This document shows positions 9,321 to 20,419 of a stretch of DNA of 64,000 bases, piece by piece. The translations under genes were made by a program, and so were the position numbers. Source of the stretch: Zea mays (lineage: Eukaryota; Streptophyta; Magnoliopsida; Poales; Poaceae). The stretch spans positions 36,264,501 to 36,328,500 of the forward strand of contig NC_050098.1 of the NCBI RefSeq assembly GCF_902167145.1. The letters run 5' to 3'. The notes beneath the pieces are model-generated. The model did no database searches. It was not told the DNA's origin and worked only from the letters and a program-made list of their open reading frames with translations. Every line of letters begins with the position of its first letter. The stretch's first letter is position 1.

Positions 9321-12300
9321 AGATGGATCATGTAGTGAATACGAGCAGCTGAAGCAAGAAAATATTGAAAGAAATAAAAGGAGGTTGGCATCTCTTAACA
9401 TCCCTGAAATCGTCAAGAGTATGAAGCACCAAGGTCCATCCAAAAAAATTTCAAAGGTTGGCATCTCTTAACTGAATTTCTTTGTGCTTATTTTGTGTTC
9501 AGTTTACTCAAACACAGCTGCAATTATTTGCATTACATTTACAAGTTCATATTTCAAATCTCCCTGCCACAAATATGTCTTACTCTGAGTATCATCTCTT
9601 TACAATAAATAGTTTCCTTCAGGATCATAAGATGGCAGTTTTACTCTTATTCATGGGCTTAATTGTAATCTGCTAGTGTTTAGCAACTCATTATAGCACA
9701 GGAACATCTCTGGTTTCTACTACTGCACCTATCTATATCTTTATTGCTTTCAGATCTATTTCAATCCTGTGCTAGAAAAGAAATTCCTGTGCAACTTGAT
9801 GTTCCTGTGCAGTAGTAGAAACCAGAGAAATAGTGCCCAGAATTGTGCTAGAATTAGTGCCCAGAATTGTGTATGTGCTCCCAGAAACAGAAATAGTGCC
9901 CAGAATTCCAGAAACAGAATCCCAGAAACAAACTTAGTGCCCAGTTATCTGTGTATGTGTATGTGAGTGCCCAGTTATCCCAGAAATAGTGCCTAGTTAT
10001 CCCAGAAACGCCAATATATATACCTTGGCCCGGTTCCTCACCGCCGGCCTGAACTTGTTGGTTTGGTAGTCTAACGAGATTTAAAGGTTAATAACTCGCC
10101 TTTAGTTCATCCGTTTGGAATATTGGATGAATTTTTAGATGAAAGATTTTGGTCCTGGGTCCAAACGGCGCCCGCTCCCTCGTAGTTACAGTTACAGGTA
10201 GCCAACACTTGTATCTCCATGTCTCCATCATAGCAGTACTTGTGTGCTTTTCCATTGTTTTTTTATTTCTTGCGGCGCGCGCCACAGCAAGCACACAACT
10301 TGATGATTTCGCCAGTCCTGTGGTGTGTGGAGAGACAGAGCTTGATGAGTTCGACCTGAGTTCGCGCGCGCAATCACGTTGCAGACTGGCGCCGCATCAT
10401 TTCCAATGCGCGCAATCACCTGACCTGCATGTTTCCAATGCGCGCAATCAAAATCTGATCGGATCCTGGACAAGGCCAGACTTCACCAACAAGTTTCAGT
10501 GCCCAGTTTTAGAATTTTAGTGCCCAGTTTTAGAATTTTAGTGCCCAGTTCCAGGATTTTAGTGCCTAGTTTTAGTGCCCGGTTTCAGTGCCCAGTTTTA
10601 GAGCTTCTTAGTGCCCAGTTCCAGAAAATAAAATCTGATCGCAATCTTCTTAGTGCCCAGTTCCAGAAAATAAAATCTGATCACCAACAGAATCTGATCA
10701 CCAACAGTTTTAGAGCTTCTTAGTGCCCAGTGCCCAGTTACATAATCACCAACAGTTTTAGAGCTTCTTAGAGCTTCTTAATCACAAACTGATCCACTGG
10801 TAACATCCAAACACTAGCCATACCTATCCTTCGTAAGTTCAAAACAGCTAGAAACCGGATGGGATAATGTTTTTTACTAGATGTCTATAGCAGTGCTCTA
10901 TTAGGGAATTAACACTGAATTCCTTTCCATTGTTTTGTTTTGACTGAACGTCTAATATTCACGCCCAGTTTTCTCAAAGACTCTTAATGGTAGCAGACCC
11001 ACTTAGCCGGCCAACCATGTTTTTCCCCAGCTTAGTATTATCAGATTACTACCACAAATCTGAAGTCTATTTTCAACCACATTATAACAGCTCAAAGTGA
11101 CCCCGATTCCCCCTCTACGGTCAATTTCAGCAAAACTGGGCAAAAATAAACAACTGACAGGAAGTAACTTGGAACCAGATTATTTTCCACTTTATACCAT
11201 ACCAGCCCCTTCCCCCGCAAGGGAATCTGCTCTCTACTTCATGAGCTTAGCAAATTCGCGATAAAAGCCTCAATCCGAATCTCCATGAATTAATCTTGTT
11301 CTCCTACATATGGTGCCCAGTTTGATATTATGTAATAGAATTTGTGCCCAGTTTCAGTTTCAGTATCAGAATTAGTGCCCAGTTTTTTTCTTCTACGTCT
11401 CGGCAGTGATGGTCTTTAGTGTATTCTTCAGTGATGGTCTGTTACATAACCGTCAAATTAGTGATGCACGGGACCACCAAATTAGTGTATCAGTTTCAGT
11501 TTTATAGCAGTTTTAGTTCTAGCACTTTTAGCAAATGTATATAGCAGTTTCATAGCAGTTAACTGCATAACATTCATGCCATTCGCTTGTAGAAAAAACA
11601 GAAGACAAGTGTTCCAACAACTAAACCTCCAAACTTGCGACCAAGACCACAAAGACAAAGTGTTCCAACAACTAAACCTCCAAACTTGCGACCAAGGCCA
11701 CAAAGACAAAATGCTCAACCTCAAGACGAACAAGCGATTGCTGATTTGCAGACGGTGGGAGATTTTCTCACTGACAATGGTGATGACTCATAATCCTCAT
11801 ATTTATATATCATGTATATCATTTAGTACATGCAACTTCTTTTAACAGTTACCAATGTGTGCTTTTCATTTGCTTAAGTTGAAGTTTTCGAGGATGATCC
11901 AATCAATGCTACAAAAAAGAGGCCTGCAAGGGGCATAACTAAGATGGAGGGAATATTCTCAAGGTCACCTGAAATGCCAAAAATCAAAATTTTACTCAAT
12001 GATCGAGGTCAGCCTATTGGTAAAAGTGCTAGACAACTTTCAAGTGCTATTGGGTGTCAAGTTAGAAAGAAATTGTCTATTGCTACCACGGACTGGAGGC
12101 TTGTTGATATAAACAAGAAGTATGAGTTGTGGGAGGATATAAAGACATATTATGATGTAGATGCTGCTGCCTTAAACTGGGTTATGCGCACAGCTGGAAA
12201 GAAGTGGAAGCAATTTAAAGCATCCATAAAGCAACGATACTTCAATCCTGAATTGTCTATAAAAGAAATTCCAGAATATCCTGATAAGAGGGTTAATGAT

Positions 12301-14054
12301 GATGATTGGCACTCTATGTACAACTATTGGATGTCTTCTGAATTTCAGGTAAGCTCTACACTTTAGTTCTAATAAAGCAACCATACTTCAATCCTGTAAC
12401 ACATATTTTTTATTCTATTTTTAGGATCGCTCAGAAAAAGCTAAAATAAATCGACAAAAGCTAAAGATGCACCATACAGCCGGCAGTGTGAGCTATGCAT
12501 GTTCAGAATATGATTTGGTAATGTTCTTTGTATTTTACTATCTCTATTCATGATTACATCCTGCTGCTCCACATTTGATATAAGCTCTATTGTCCAGTCT
12601 GAAAGCATGGGCAACAGTGATACATTTTAGACACAAAATAGATTGCTGCTTGTGCTGCTGTGCTGCTGCTGCTGCTTGCTGTTTTCAATGAACAAAGTAT
12701 GTTTGCAGGCTGTGAAACTAGGACGTCCTCCACGAAGAGATGAAAACTTTATCCAAACCCATACAAGAAAAAATGGTGTTCCTACAGAACAGGCAAAACC
12801 AATAATTGTAAGGCTTTGTTGTTAATTTTTAGTACAATATACATTTCTATCTGAATTACCTTTTATGATGTGAATCATCTTTAATTCTCTATAGGACCAA
12901 CTTAATGATGTTCTTGGAGTATATCCAGAGTTAAAGGACCGGTCAATTCAAGAGGGTGATGCATTCTCTATTGTTTGTGGACCGAAAGAGCCAAAAGGAT
13001 ATGTTCGTGTTTTGGGTTTAGGCCCTACTCCTCAAGATATTGGCACTCCAGAGTTGAAGTCTTATACTGAAACAAGACTACAAATGGAGATTCTTGCTCG
13101 TACAAAGGTTCAAAGTGAGAAGGCTGCTTTAGAAGAGCATGTACTTGAGCTACAGACTCAAATTGAGCAAAGGGCTCAACCAGACCGGGCAAGTGAAGAG
13201 CCCATGTCACATCGCGGCTCTACTTCATTTCAACATAAGGTATTCAATATTTTCATTCATGCTGCTTTATCCTAATTTTCTAGATTCCTTGTACTATGCT
13301 ATGAAATTGTGTTTCTTAAGGTGACGAGGAACAAGTTTGCTGCTGAGGATGAGGAAGACAATGAAGAATATTGTGCTTCTGAAGATGAGGAATTAGATGA
13401 TGAGGATGATCAAATATTTCATCAGATGCAAGGTGCAAACTCACCAAGATCTACAAGGCACTTTGCTGAAGCTTCACACTCTAAACATGATGATCTTGTA
13501 ATGCTCTCATTCATTTCATACATTTTCTAACCTTTATTTTCATAAACCCTCAAAAACATTGAAGTAAATTATTCTTAATCATTTGCACCAGGTTGGAAAA
13601 GATGTCATATTATATGCTATGTTGAGATCTGATTTGCCTGTGGCTAAAGGGACAATTGTTTCTACTAAACCAAGCACCACAGTTGGAGGCCAGATCCTTG
13701 GAAGGCAATATTGTGAAGTTATTGTAACTTGTGTGATAAAACGAGATACAGTTTTGCCTCGCCCTTGTGCAAATGTGGAAACTATGGCTGATGCTTACAT
13801 GATGTCAGTTGCATGGCCGTACAAGAAAGTAATATTCTATATCTTATCTTGTTTATATTTAGATTTATATGAGCAACTTAATGATGATTAATCTTGATTG
13901 CACCAGCTGAAGTTGGTGCATAAGGCTGCAACACCGTCTAGTGGAGGTAGATAAGGCATCAAAACTGTATTTTTATTTGCAAATGTAGCAACAATATACT
14001 AATTTGATGTACTTTTTTCTAGGGTGTTCTGGACAAAGAAAGCTTGTACCTTAA
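9295..14054 (+). CDS. Second CACTA gene, Transposase_24-like (TNPA-position) protein, ten exons, 610 residues
   Basis: Exons 9295-9456, 11602-11779, 11879-12348, 12425-12517, 12709-12807, 12895-13239, 13321-13497, 13592-13828, 13907-13946 and 14023-14054 join into 611 in-frame codons with GT-AG borders throughout, so the gene looks intact. The N-terminus (YEQLKQENIERNKRRLASLN) and the middle (TAGSVSYACSEYD, LGRPPRRDENFIQTHTRKNG) match plant CACTA proteins of the Transposase_24 group. Exon 2 encodes an exact 17-residue duplication, SVPTTKPPNLRPRPQRQ, making a basic Pro-rich linker. A probable coiled coil (about residues 370-400) precedes an acidic stretch rich in Glu/Asp. Such proteins are thought to bind subterminal repeats and help the transposase. 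The start codon lies inside the last transposase exon in another frame, so the two genes overlap by 26 bases. Intron 1 is 2.1 kb. Confidence 0.82.
9825..11395 (+). repeat. AGTGCCCAG motif array inside intron 1 of the second CACTA gene
   Basis: About 18 copies of AGTGCCCAG or one-base variants occur in three clusters (9830-10000, 10495-10740, 11305-11380). They are usually followed by TTTTAGAATTTT, TTCCAGAAAATA or AATTGTG. Spacing is often 20-45 bp. Between the clusters (10001-10490) lies unrelated, GC-variable sequence I do not recognise. No coding frame is supported. The array accounts for much of the unusual intron length. Confidence 0.8.
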
Positions 14055-14519
14055 AACAGGAGGATACAAGAAGCTGGAGTGGTTGTCTGAAGGCTTTTGA
14101 ACTGCTTGAAGCATTAGTGTAGCTTTGGTGCTTTTGTGACTGATCAGCTCTGGAGCAGCTAGAGTGATGTAGTTGTGGGCTTTTGAACAATAGCTGGAGT
14201 GATATGAAACATTAGTGATGTAGTTGTGGGCTTTTGAACTGCTTCAAGCTGGAGTGATGTCGCTGTGGTGCTTTTGTGACTGATCATCTCTGGAGCTTTT
14301 GTGAATGATCTAGCTATTTGTAAATGATCTAATTGTGAATGATATTATAATTGTGATGCTTTTGTGATCATATAATTGTGGTGCTTTTGTGTTTATGTGA
14401 TGGATCTATGACTGTGATACTGATTAAATGTGTATGTCTTTATGATTTGTGTATAAAAATCTGTGATTTGTGGTGCTTAATTAAATGTATATTATTATTA
14501 ACAACAACTGTAACAAGGG
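14055..14519. other. Noncoding 3' region of the CACTA second gene
   Basis: No ORF is supported. Degenerate direct repeats of phrases such as GTGGTGCTTTTGTGACTGATCA, AGCTGGAGTGATGTAGTTGTG and GTGAATGATCTA fill 14080-14450. This is probably 3' untranslated sequence. Confidence 0.6.
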
Positions 14520-14792
14520 TGACTTTCTGTTGGTTGCTAAATATATAGTATGACGACTTACGGTTGGTTGCTAAATCTGTAGTACAGCAACCCACGGTTG
14601 GTCGCTAAATATACAATATTAGCAACGGACGGTCGGTCTCTAAAAATATGTCGGTCGCTAAAGCCTTTAGCGACGGCACCTATAGCGACCATCCTTATGG
14701 GTCGCTAAAGGTTTTTAGCGACCAACCGTAGGTCGCTAAAAGCCGCTTTAGCAACCAACCGTAGGTCGCTGTAAGTGAACCGTCGTGTAGTG
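14520..14792. repeat. CACTA right subterminal repeats and terminal inverted repeat
   Basis: At least seven copies of the GACCAACCGTAGGTCGCTAAA-type motif occur in both orientations, denser than at the left end. The 15-bp terminal repeat ends the element at 14792. Confidence 0.88.
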
Positions 14793-14823
14793 GTGGTAGG
14801 ATATGAGCGGTTGCCTTCTTCCT

Positions 14824-14833
14824 CTATAAATAG
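14824..14833 (+). promoter_or_regulatory. TATA box of the small antisense gene, copy B
   Basis: CTATAAATAG lies 84 bp upstream of the ATG at 14917 and 31 bp from the right end of the CACTA insertion. The insertion has removed the native upstream promoter sequence to 4316 and beyond. Confidence 0.6.
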
Positions 14834-14916
14834 AGCGCTTGCTTCTCTGGCGTCTTCACACATTTCTCTGCTACTTGTTGCTTGCTCTCCTCTTTTCTCT
14901 TCTCTTCTACTCCATC

Positions 14917-15353
14917 ATGGGTAAGAGCAAAAAGGGTGGAAGTTCATCGCACCATTCCGGCGACAAGCGGAAGCATGAGCCGACCCTCCCTCGGAGGACT
15001 TCGGCGATTCCGAATACTCAGAGGAGGAGTTTTCCTCTGAGTCTGAGGGGTCGCCAGTCTACACCTCACTCCTGGCATCGTCCGATGACTCGGACAATTC
15101 CCAAGGGATCGCCGCCGAGGTGTGAACATATATCTGGGCCGTCGAGCGCTCCGGGCTCGAGGGCTTGGATGAGTTGGAGGTCTCCTCGGACGAGGAGAAC
15201 TCCTCTGACTCGTCCGAGGAGGGGAGCGGCGATGACGGTGACGGCGAGGGCGACGGCGACGACGGAGGCGACGACAAGGGCGATGGCAGCAAGGGCGATG
15301 GCAAGGGCGGCGACGGCAGCAGCAGGGCCAGTGGCAAAGCGCCATTGGCTTAA
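14917..15353 (+). pseudogene. Small antisense ORF of copy B (gene23-like), frameshifted
   Basis: The ATG at 14917 opens MGKSKKGGSSSHHSGDKRKH, shared with copy A. Then the frame changes: the acidic sequence SEDFGDSEYSEEEF through to the C-terminus ASGKAPLA (stop 15351-15353) lies in a different frame. That frame also meets a TGA near 15120, where copy A codes a Trp. The ancestral product was probably about 145-170 residues, basic at the start, then Ser/Asp/Glu-rich with a Gly/Asp/Lys repeat tail. It runs opposite to gag-pol, with its own TATA box, like Grande gene23. No enzymatic motif is visible and I cannot assign a function. Confidence 0.6.
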
Positions 15354-15734
15354 AATATTAGTATAGATAAGTAGTAGTAGAAGTCATATTAGTATTAGTG
15401 GAATAATGTAGTAGTAGTTAGTAGTATAGTGTAGTAGTGTAATGTAGTAATGTAATGTGTCGAGAGATGGGAGGGAGGCCGGCTCATAATGAGTCGGTCT
15501 TTGAGTTGTGAAAGAACTTCTCCCTTTATATAATGAAGAATGTTGGCTCTATGCATATCTTTTGCCTTTCTGATGCCCCTTCGTAGCCGATCAACAACTT
15601 GTATTTATGTCCGACGCAGCCGTTGTTCTTAGGAGTAATTCTTGAGTAACGACTTGTTATTGTCGGGTCGTATTTAATTCTGCCTGTGTTTTATGTGGAG
15701 AAAAAAACGGCTGAGTTACTGTTGGTGCCTTTAA

Positions 15735-15890
15735 AGGCAATATCCGAGTCATGCCAGATCACGTTGGTGTTTTAGAAGTAACAGTCGGGTGATGCAGGAC
15801 CATGTTGACGTTTTAGAAGTAACAGCCGAGTGGTTTCTGGTGACGTCAGCGTTTTAGAGGCAACAGCCGAGTCATGAAGTCCAGCTTTTT
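15735..15890. repeat. 41-bp tandem repeats of copy B
   Basis: About four diverged units contain GACGTTTTAGAAGTAACAG or GCGTTTTAGAGGCAACAG followed by CCGAGT. They are the inverted counterpart of 1135-1420 in copy A, with about half the copy number, and lie 170-330 bp upstream of the antisense ORF start at 16063. Confidence 0.75.
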
Positions 15891-16062
15891 TCCCGAGTGA
15901 TGACTTAGCGCTTTTAGAAACGATATCTAACCCGGGAAAACCCCATTTGCATCATGTCATCATACGCCTCAGCGTCCTGAGCCCTAGCCTTACTTTTTTG
16001 CCTCCAAACATCCTCTGTTTTCCTTTGATTTCGCTTCCGCCCAATTTGCCGACGGGATTGTG

Positions 16063-19000
16063 ATGGCGCCCAAGCGGAAGAGCCAGAATTCTGCTGCTGC
16101 GGTCATTCCTCCTATCGATCCCAACAGCCAATTGCCTTTCGCAGGTAATCATATGTCTGTTGTTTCCGAGTCGGATCTTCTCCACCTTGTCGATGTCGGA
16201 ATTCTTCCTCCCAAGGAGCTTTGTTCTTGGCGGATTTGTCGTGGGGTTAATGTCCCGACAGAGGATACCCACGAGTCTGTTGTTTACGTTCCTTTTCTTA
16301 TTCGCGGTCTCGCCCTTCCCATTTCTCCCTTTTTTCGCGGTCTCCTTGACTTTTACCATCTGAATCTGACTCACCTGAATCCCAACTCTATTCTGCAAAT
16401 CTCTATCTTTGTTTACTTGTGTGAGGCCTACCTTGGAATTCTTCCTCACTTTGGTTTGTGGAAATACTTGTATCACTATCGCCCTGGGATGGCTGGGGGG
16501 CAGCATCAGCTTGTGGGCGGTGCGAGCTTGGAGATGCGCCGTGGGAGGAAAACAGAGTACCTCGATATCCCACTTAAAGACAGTATTAAAGGATGGCGCT
16601 TAGAGTGGTTCATTGTGGAAAACCATGGTAACTCCCTTCCCCTTCGGTCAGGGAGACAACCGGATGTGCGCACTCCGAGTTGGATTCAGTCTCCTACAGC
16701 CCTGGAGGTAACAGAGGCCAAGGTTCTGCTTGCTGAAATTTGTTTACTGAAGGAGAGAGGTCTGACCGCTGAAGTTGTGGTTGTAGACTTTATGTTTAAG
16801 AATATTCAGCCTCTGAAGGACAGAGCATACCCGACTTACTTATACAGTGGTGTCGCCGACTCAACCCGGGTCACCAACAAGATAATTTCTGCTGTGGATT
16901 TGGTGAGCCGACTGGAAATGATTCTTAGGGGCAAAGTATCAAATATTGGTGCTCCTGTTGCGTATTCTGCCTGGAATCTGCCATCTTTCAAGTCCTTTTT
17001 CGATTTTGTGTCCAATCCTCTTGATAGTGACAGTGGTTTGGGTCTTAGAGTGCGACCCTCTCTCGAAGAAGTTGAGGTTCTGGTTGTTTCACTTGGTGAT
17101 CTTTCCAATGATGATAGGCAAGTTCACTTTGAGATGCCTATGAATCCGGGTGATGCAGAGATAAGTGCTATGCTGGACATGTTGGCTGGAGATTCTTCTG
17201 ACTCGGCCCCTCCTGAGCCAATGGCTGTTGCAACTATCCCAGAGCCTGAAGAAACCGTGTGTACTCGAAGGCCTGAGGGTATTCGTCTGAAACGTCTCCG
17301 CCAGGTCAGTCGTCCAACTGCGCCTACTGAGGGGAAGAAAAAGAAAAAGAGACTGCTTCGACGAGTGTCGTGTTTGGACCAGGGTGCTGGCCCTTCTGCT
17401 CCTGCCGCTGAAGGAGTACCGGTGGGACTCTTTACTGGAGCTGAACCCAATGGCGCCAGAGCTGATCCCAATGGGTGTAACCCTGCCAGAGTTTAACCTA
17501 ATGGATGTGACCCTGATGATGTTGAACCCAATGGGTGTGACCCCGCCAGAGCTGATCCCAATGGGTGTGACTTTGCGCCGTTTATGGTCCGTATTGTTGA
17601 TGAGGACGAAGAAGAAGAAGAAGAAGTCCCATTGATTCGGAAGAACAGTCAACGTTACAGAGTTAGTGGGGGGGAGTAGCGATATTCCTTCTCCAGCTCT
17701 GTCTGCTCTTGTTGGTTTGCAAGAATTATCCATAGCAAATTTTGATCAGGCTCTCGAGGATGTTGTCCCTGAAGATCTGCTATCCGAGCCCATTAATGGT
17801 GATATGATGGACGTTTGCTCTAACATTCTAGATGTGGGATTAGAGGTATCCCGGGCAGCGTCTCGTGCATTGTTGACCTTGGAGGGCGGTCTTCGGAGCC
17901 AAGAGGTTGGTCAAGGTTGTTCATATCCCATGGTGGTGACTGAGAGTCCTTCATCCTTAGAGGTGGCTGTTGCAGAGAACCCAGTTCTCAAGGATGGTGC
18001 TAGTGGTTGCCCAGCCCCCGAGGGTGTTGCCGGTAATGATCCAGCTCGGGTGGGTAGCGCAAGCTGCGACCCAGCCCCCAAGGGTGTTGCCGGTGGTGAT
18101 CCGGCTCCGATGGGCAGTACGGGCTGCAACCCAGCCCCCGAGGGTGTCCGAGCGGGCTCCTCTTCTCATACCTCCATGGATGTCCATGTCGGATCTTCTC
18201 CACCACATTCTGGAGGTGTACTAGCAGTGCATGCTTCAAGTGAAGGAGTCACCTTAGAGGTCGGCGCACTAGATGCTGGAGTTCTGATGCCTGTTGGTGG
18301 CGTCGAATTGATCCCTGGTGATGTTCCTTCACCGAGCCATCATTTAGCTTCTCGTGACCTAGGATTTCCATCGTTCTTCTCTAATCTTCAGGTAACTTGG
18401 CTTTTCCTATTCTGGCGATACTCCTGGCAAATTACTGTCTTTGTACTCATTTGTTTGTAATATTAGGCTTTGGTTGACGGGATGGCTGGTCAATTGAGAT
18501 CACAAGGTGCCTCTGTCCCGGAAGGAGCTCTGTCCCTGACGCAGTGGAATCCGTTGCTGCTTTAGAAACAGATATCTGATTTGAAAATGGCAAATGCTGG
18601 TTAGTGTCTTTGTTTCTTCCTTAGCTACTTGATTAGTCTACTTTTAAACTGTGTGCCCTTCTTCAACCGTTTTCATTTGATATGTCCCGGTGGTACTCTG
18701 AACTCAAAGAAAAATATTCCCAAGGTCAGATCGATCTGGCTCGGGTTTCTGCTTTCTTAGATGACGCCCATTCATTGAATTCCTCTCTTAGTGCTTAGCT
18801 TGACTTTGAAAAGGCGGCTAACGAGGTAAGCTTACTTGACTTTCTCTGCTGTGTTTTTTCTGCTTACTGGATGTTTGAGAGCTGATTCTTGTCTTGTAGG
18901 AGGAAAAACGTGTACTTGCGGCTTCTCGCGATAATCTTGATAGGTTGTATCGTGATGCCAGCAATTCTCTGACTATCATGGAGAGGAGCCATCATTTCAC

Positions 19001-19361
19001 CATGGCAGATTTGGATCACCACCGTCATGAACTACAAGCTTCTCAGGATGAGGTACTGCGTCTTAGGCAGTTGGTGTCGAGCAAAGAATCTATCATCAAG
19101 GATCTGCGTGGCTCCAAGAAATCAGTCGCCCAGGAGCTAGAGGCCGCTCGACTGGCTACCAAAGCTGCAGAAGATAATTCCATCATTCTGAGGGCCCAAC
19201 GTGACAAGGCCATGGACAAAGCCATTCGTGCGGGGCAGATCTTGATGAGGAGGCCGGGCATGGTTGTTCTTGATGATATAGTTGCCGATGTCAAAGCTGC
19301 TCCTGACTCCTCGAGTCGCCCTTCTTCATCGGTTGCTCTTGAGAAAAATATTGCCAAGTAG
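16063..19361 (+). pseudogene. Antisense intron-containing ORF with putative gypsy-type transposon domain, copy B
   Basis: From the ATG at 16063 about 478 codons read open to TAA near 17494. The N-terminal half (PPKELCSWRICRG, LNPNSILQISIFVYLCEAYL, WRLEWFIVEN) resembles the plant Putative gypsy type transposon domain. The same frame continues past that stop through PNGCDPARADPNGC repeats to TAG near 17680. A frame change at the G-run near 17668 leads to VGLQELSIANFDQALEDVVP and on to 18391. Good GT-AG introns follow at 18392-18466 and 18826-18899; the donor at 18600 lacks a clear acceptor. The last exon, 18900-19361, codes a Lys/Glu-rich coiled coil. Two more TAG codons interrupt the middle exons. 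The gene points opposite to gag-pol and converges with pol. Function is unknown. Similar proteins are widespread in Tat-lineage elements. Confidence 0.72.
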
Positions 19362-19582
19362 AGATACTGAATACATTCATGATGTATATGTGATCAATGT
19401 GCCTGAATACTTTATTTAGAACGTATTCTTGGTAATGGATGCTATTTTGTTTTTCTGTTGTTTGAATTCAACAGTTGTCATGATTGCAGAAATAAATGTA
19501 GTGTGCAGGTTTCAAAATTTCTCCTTATTTTGTGAAGCATAGAGATCGCCCTAAGATGAGTGACCGTAAGCATGTTTATACT

Positions 19583-20320
19583 AAGTTAAGTGGTCATGAG
19601 CATGTTGCACCGCCTTAAGTCATTGCTGACTTAAGCCGATTGCTCCGTTAGTAGGCTATAGTGGTCACCCCAAGTTAAGTAAGCGTGAGCATGTTGCACC
19701 GTCTTAAGTCCCTGCCGACTTAAGTCGATTGCTCCGTTAGTAGGGTATAGTGGTCACCCTAAGTTAAGTAAGCGTGAGCATGTTGCACCGTCTTAAGTCA
19801 CTGCCGACTTAGGCCGATTGCTCCATTAGTAGGGTATAGTGGTCACCTTAAGTTAAGTGAGCGTGAGCATGTTGCACCATCTTAAGTCACTGCCGACTTA
19901 GGCCGATTGCTCCGTTAGTAGGGTATAGTGGTCACCTTAAGTTAAGTGAGCGTGAGCATGTTGCACCATCTTAAGTCACTACCGACTTAAGCCGATTGCT
20001 CTGTTAGTAGGGTATAGTGGTCACCCTAAGTTAAGTAAGCGTGAGCATGTTGCACCGTCTTAAGTCATTGCCGACTTAAGCCGATTGCTCCGTTAGTAGG
20101 GTATAGTGGTCACCCTAAGTTAAGTAAGCGTGAGCATGTTGCACCGTCTTAAGTCCCTGCCGACTTAAGCCGATTGCTCCGTTGGTAGGGTATAGTGGTC
20201 ACCCTAAGTTAAGTGAGCGTGAGCATGTCGCACCGTCTTAAGTCACTACCGACTTAAGCCGATTGCTCCGTTAGTAGTGTATAGTGGTCACCCTAAGTTA
20301 AGTGGGCATGCAGATTGATA
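19583..20320. repeat. 89-bp tandem array, eight full units, in copy B
   Basis: AAGTTAAGT recurs at exactly 89-bp spacing at 19583, 19672, 19761, 19850, 19939, 20028, 20117, 20206 and 20295. Each unit carries GCATGTTGCACCGTCTTAAG and TCCGTTAGTAGGGTATAGTG. A short palindrome, CTTAAG ... CTTAAG, lies inside. Units differ by only a few bases. The array lies between the 3' ends of the antisense ORF (ends 19361) and pol (ends 20420), which converge on it. Confidence 0.95.
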
Positions 20321-20419
20321 GTAAGTAGTTCGAGTGCCCTTGAGAATGAAGACTTTTTATTGATGATGCATTTTCTGGTTACAGAATACAATGCTGCCAT
20401 GATAGCTTTTGAAATTTAG

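Larger units (their letters stand above)
4317..14792 (+). mobile_element. CACTA (En/Spm-type) DNA transposon with two genes
   Basis: The element begins CACTACACGACGGTT and ends with its exact reverse complement, AACCGTCGTGTAGTG. It is flanked by the 3-bp duplication GTG (4314-4316 and 14793-14795). When it is removed, the flanks join to match copy A continuously (GTGGTCGTG|GTAGGATATGAGCGG), which confirms both ends. It is 10,476 bp long with typical subterminal repeats, a GC-rich leader, a TNP2-type transposase gene and a second Transposase_24-like gene. It sits in the promoter region of the small antisense gene of copy B. Confidence 0.96.

Noticed and set aside
11602..11733. QQLNLQTCDQ repeat protein in the frame starting at 11576
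   Set aside because: Another frame over the same duplication (SVPTTKPPNL) joins in phase with neighbouring exons of the second CACTA gene and is the coding one.
747..16260. Long inverted duplication as a chromosomal inversion or foldback transposon
   Set aside because: The GGGAC duplication and LTR positions explain it as one element inserted in another in opposite orientation.
19583..20320. Evenly spaced repeats, CRISPR-like at first sight
   Set aside because: The whole 89-bp unit is repeated, without unique spacers, and the DNA is plant nuclear. It is a tandem satellite-type array inside a retrotransposon.
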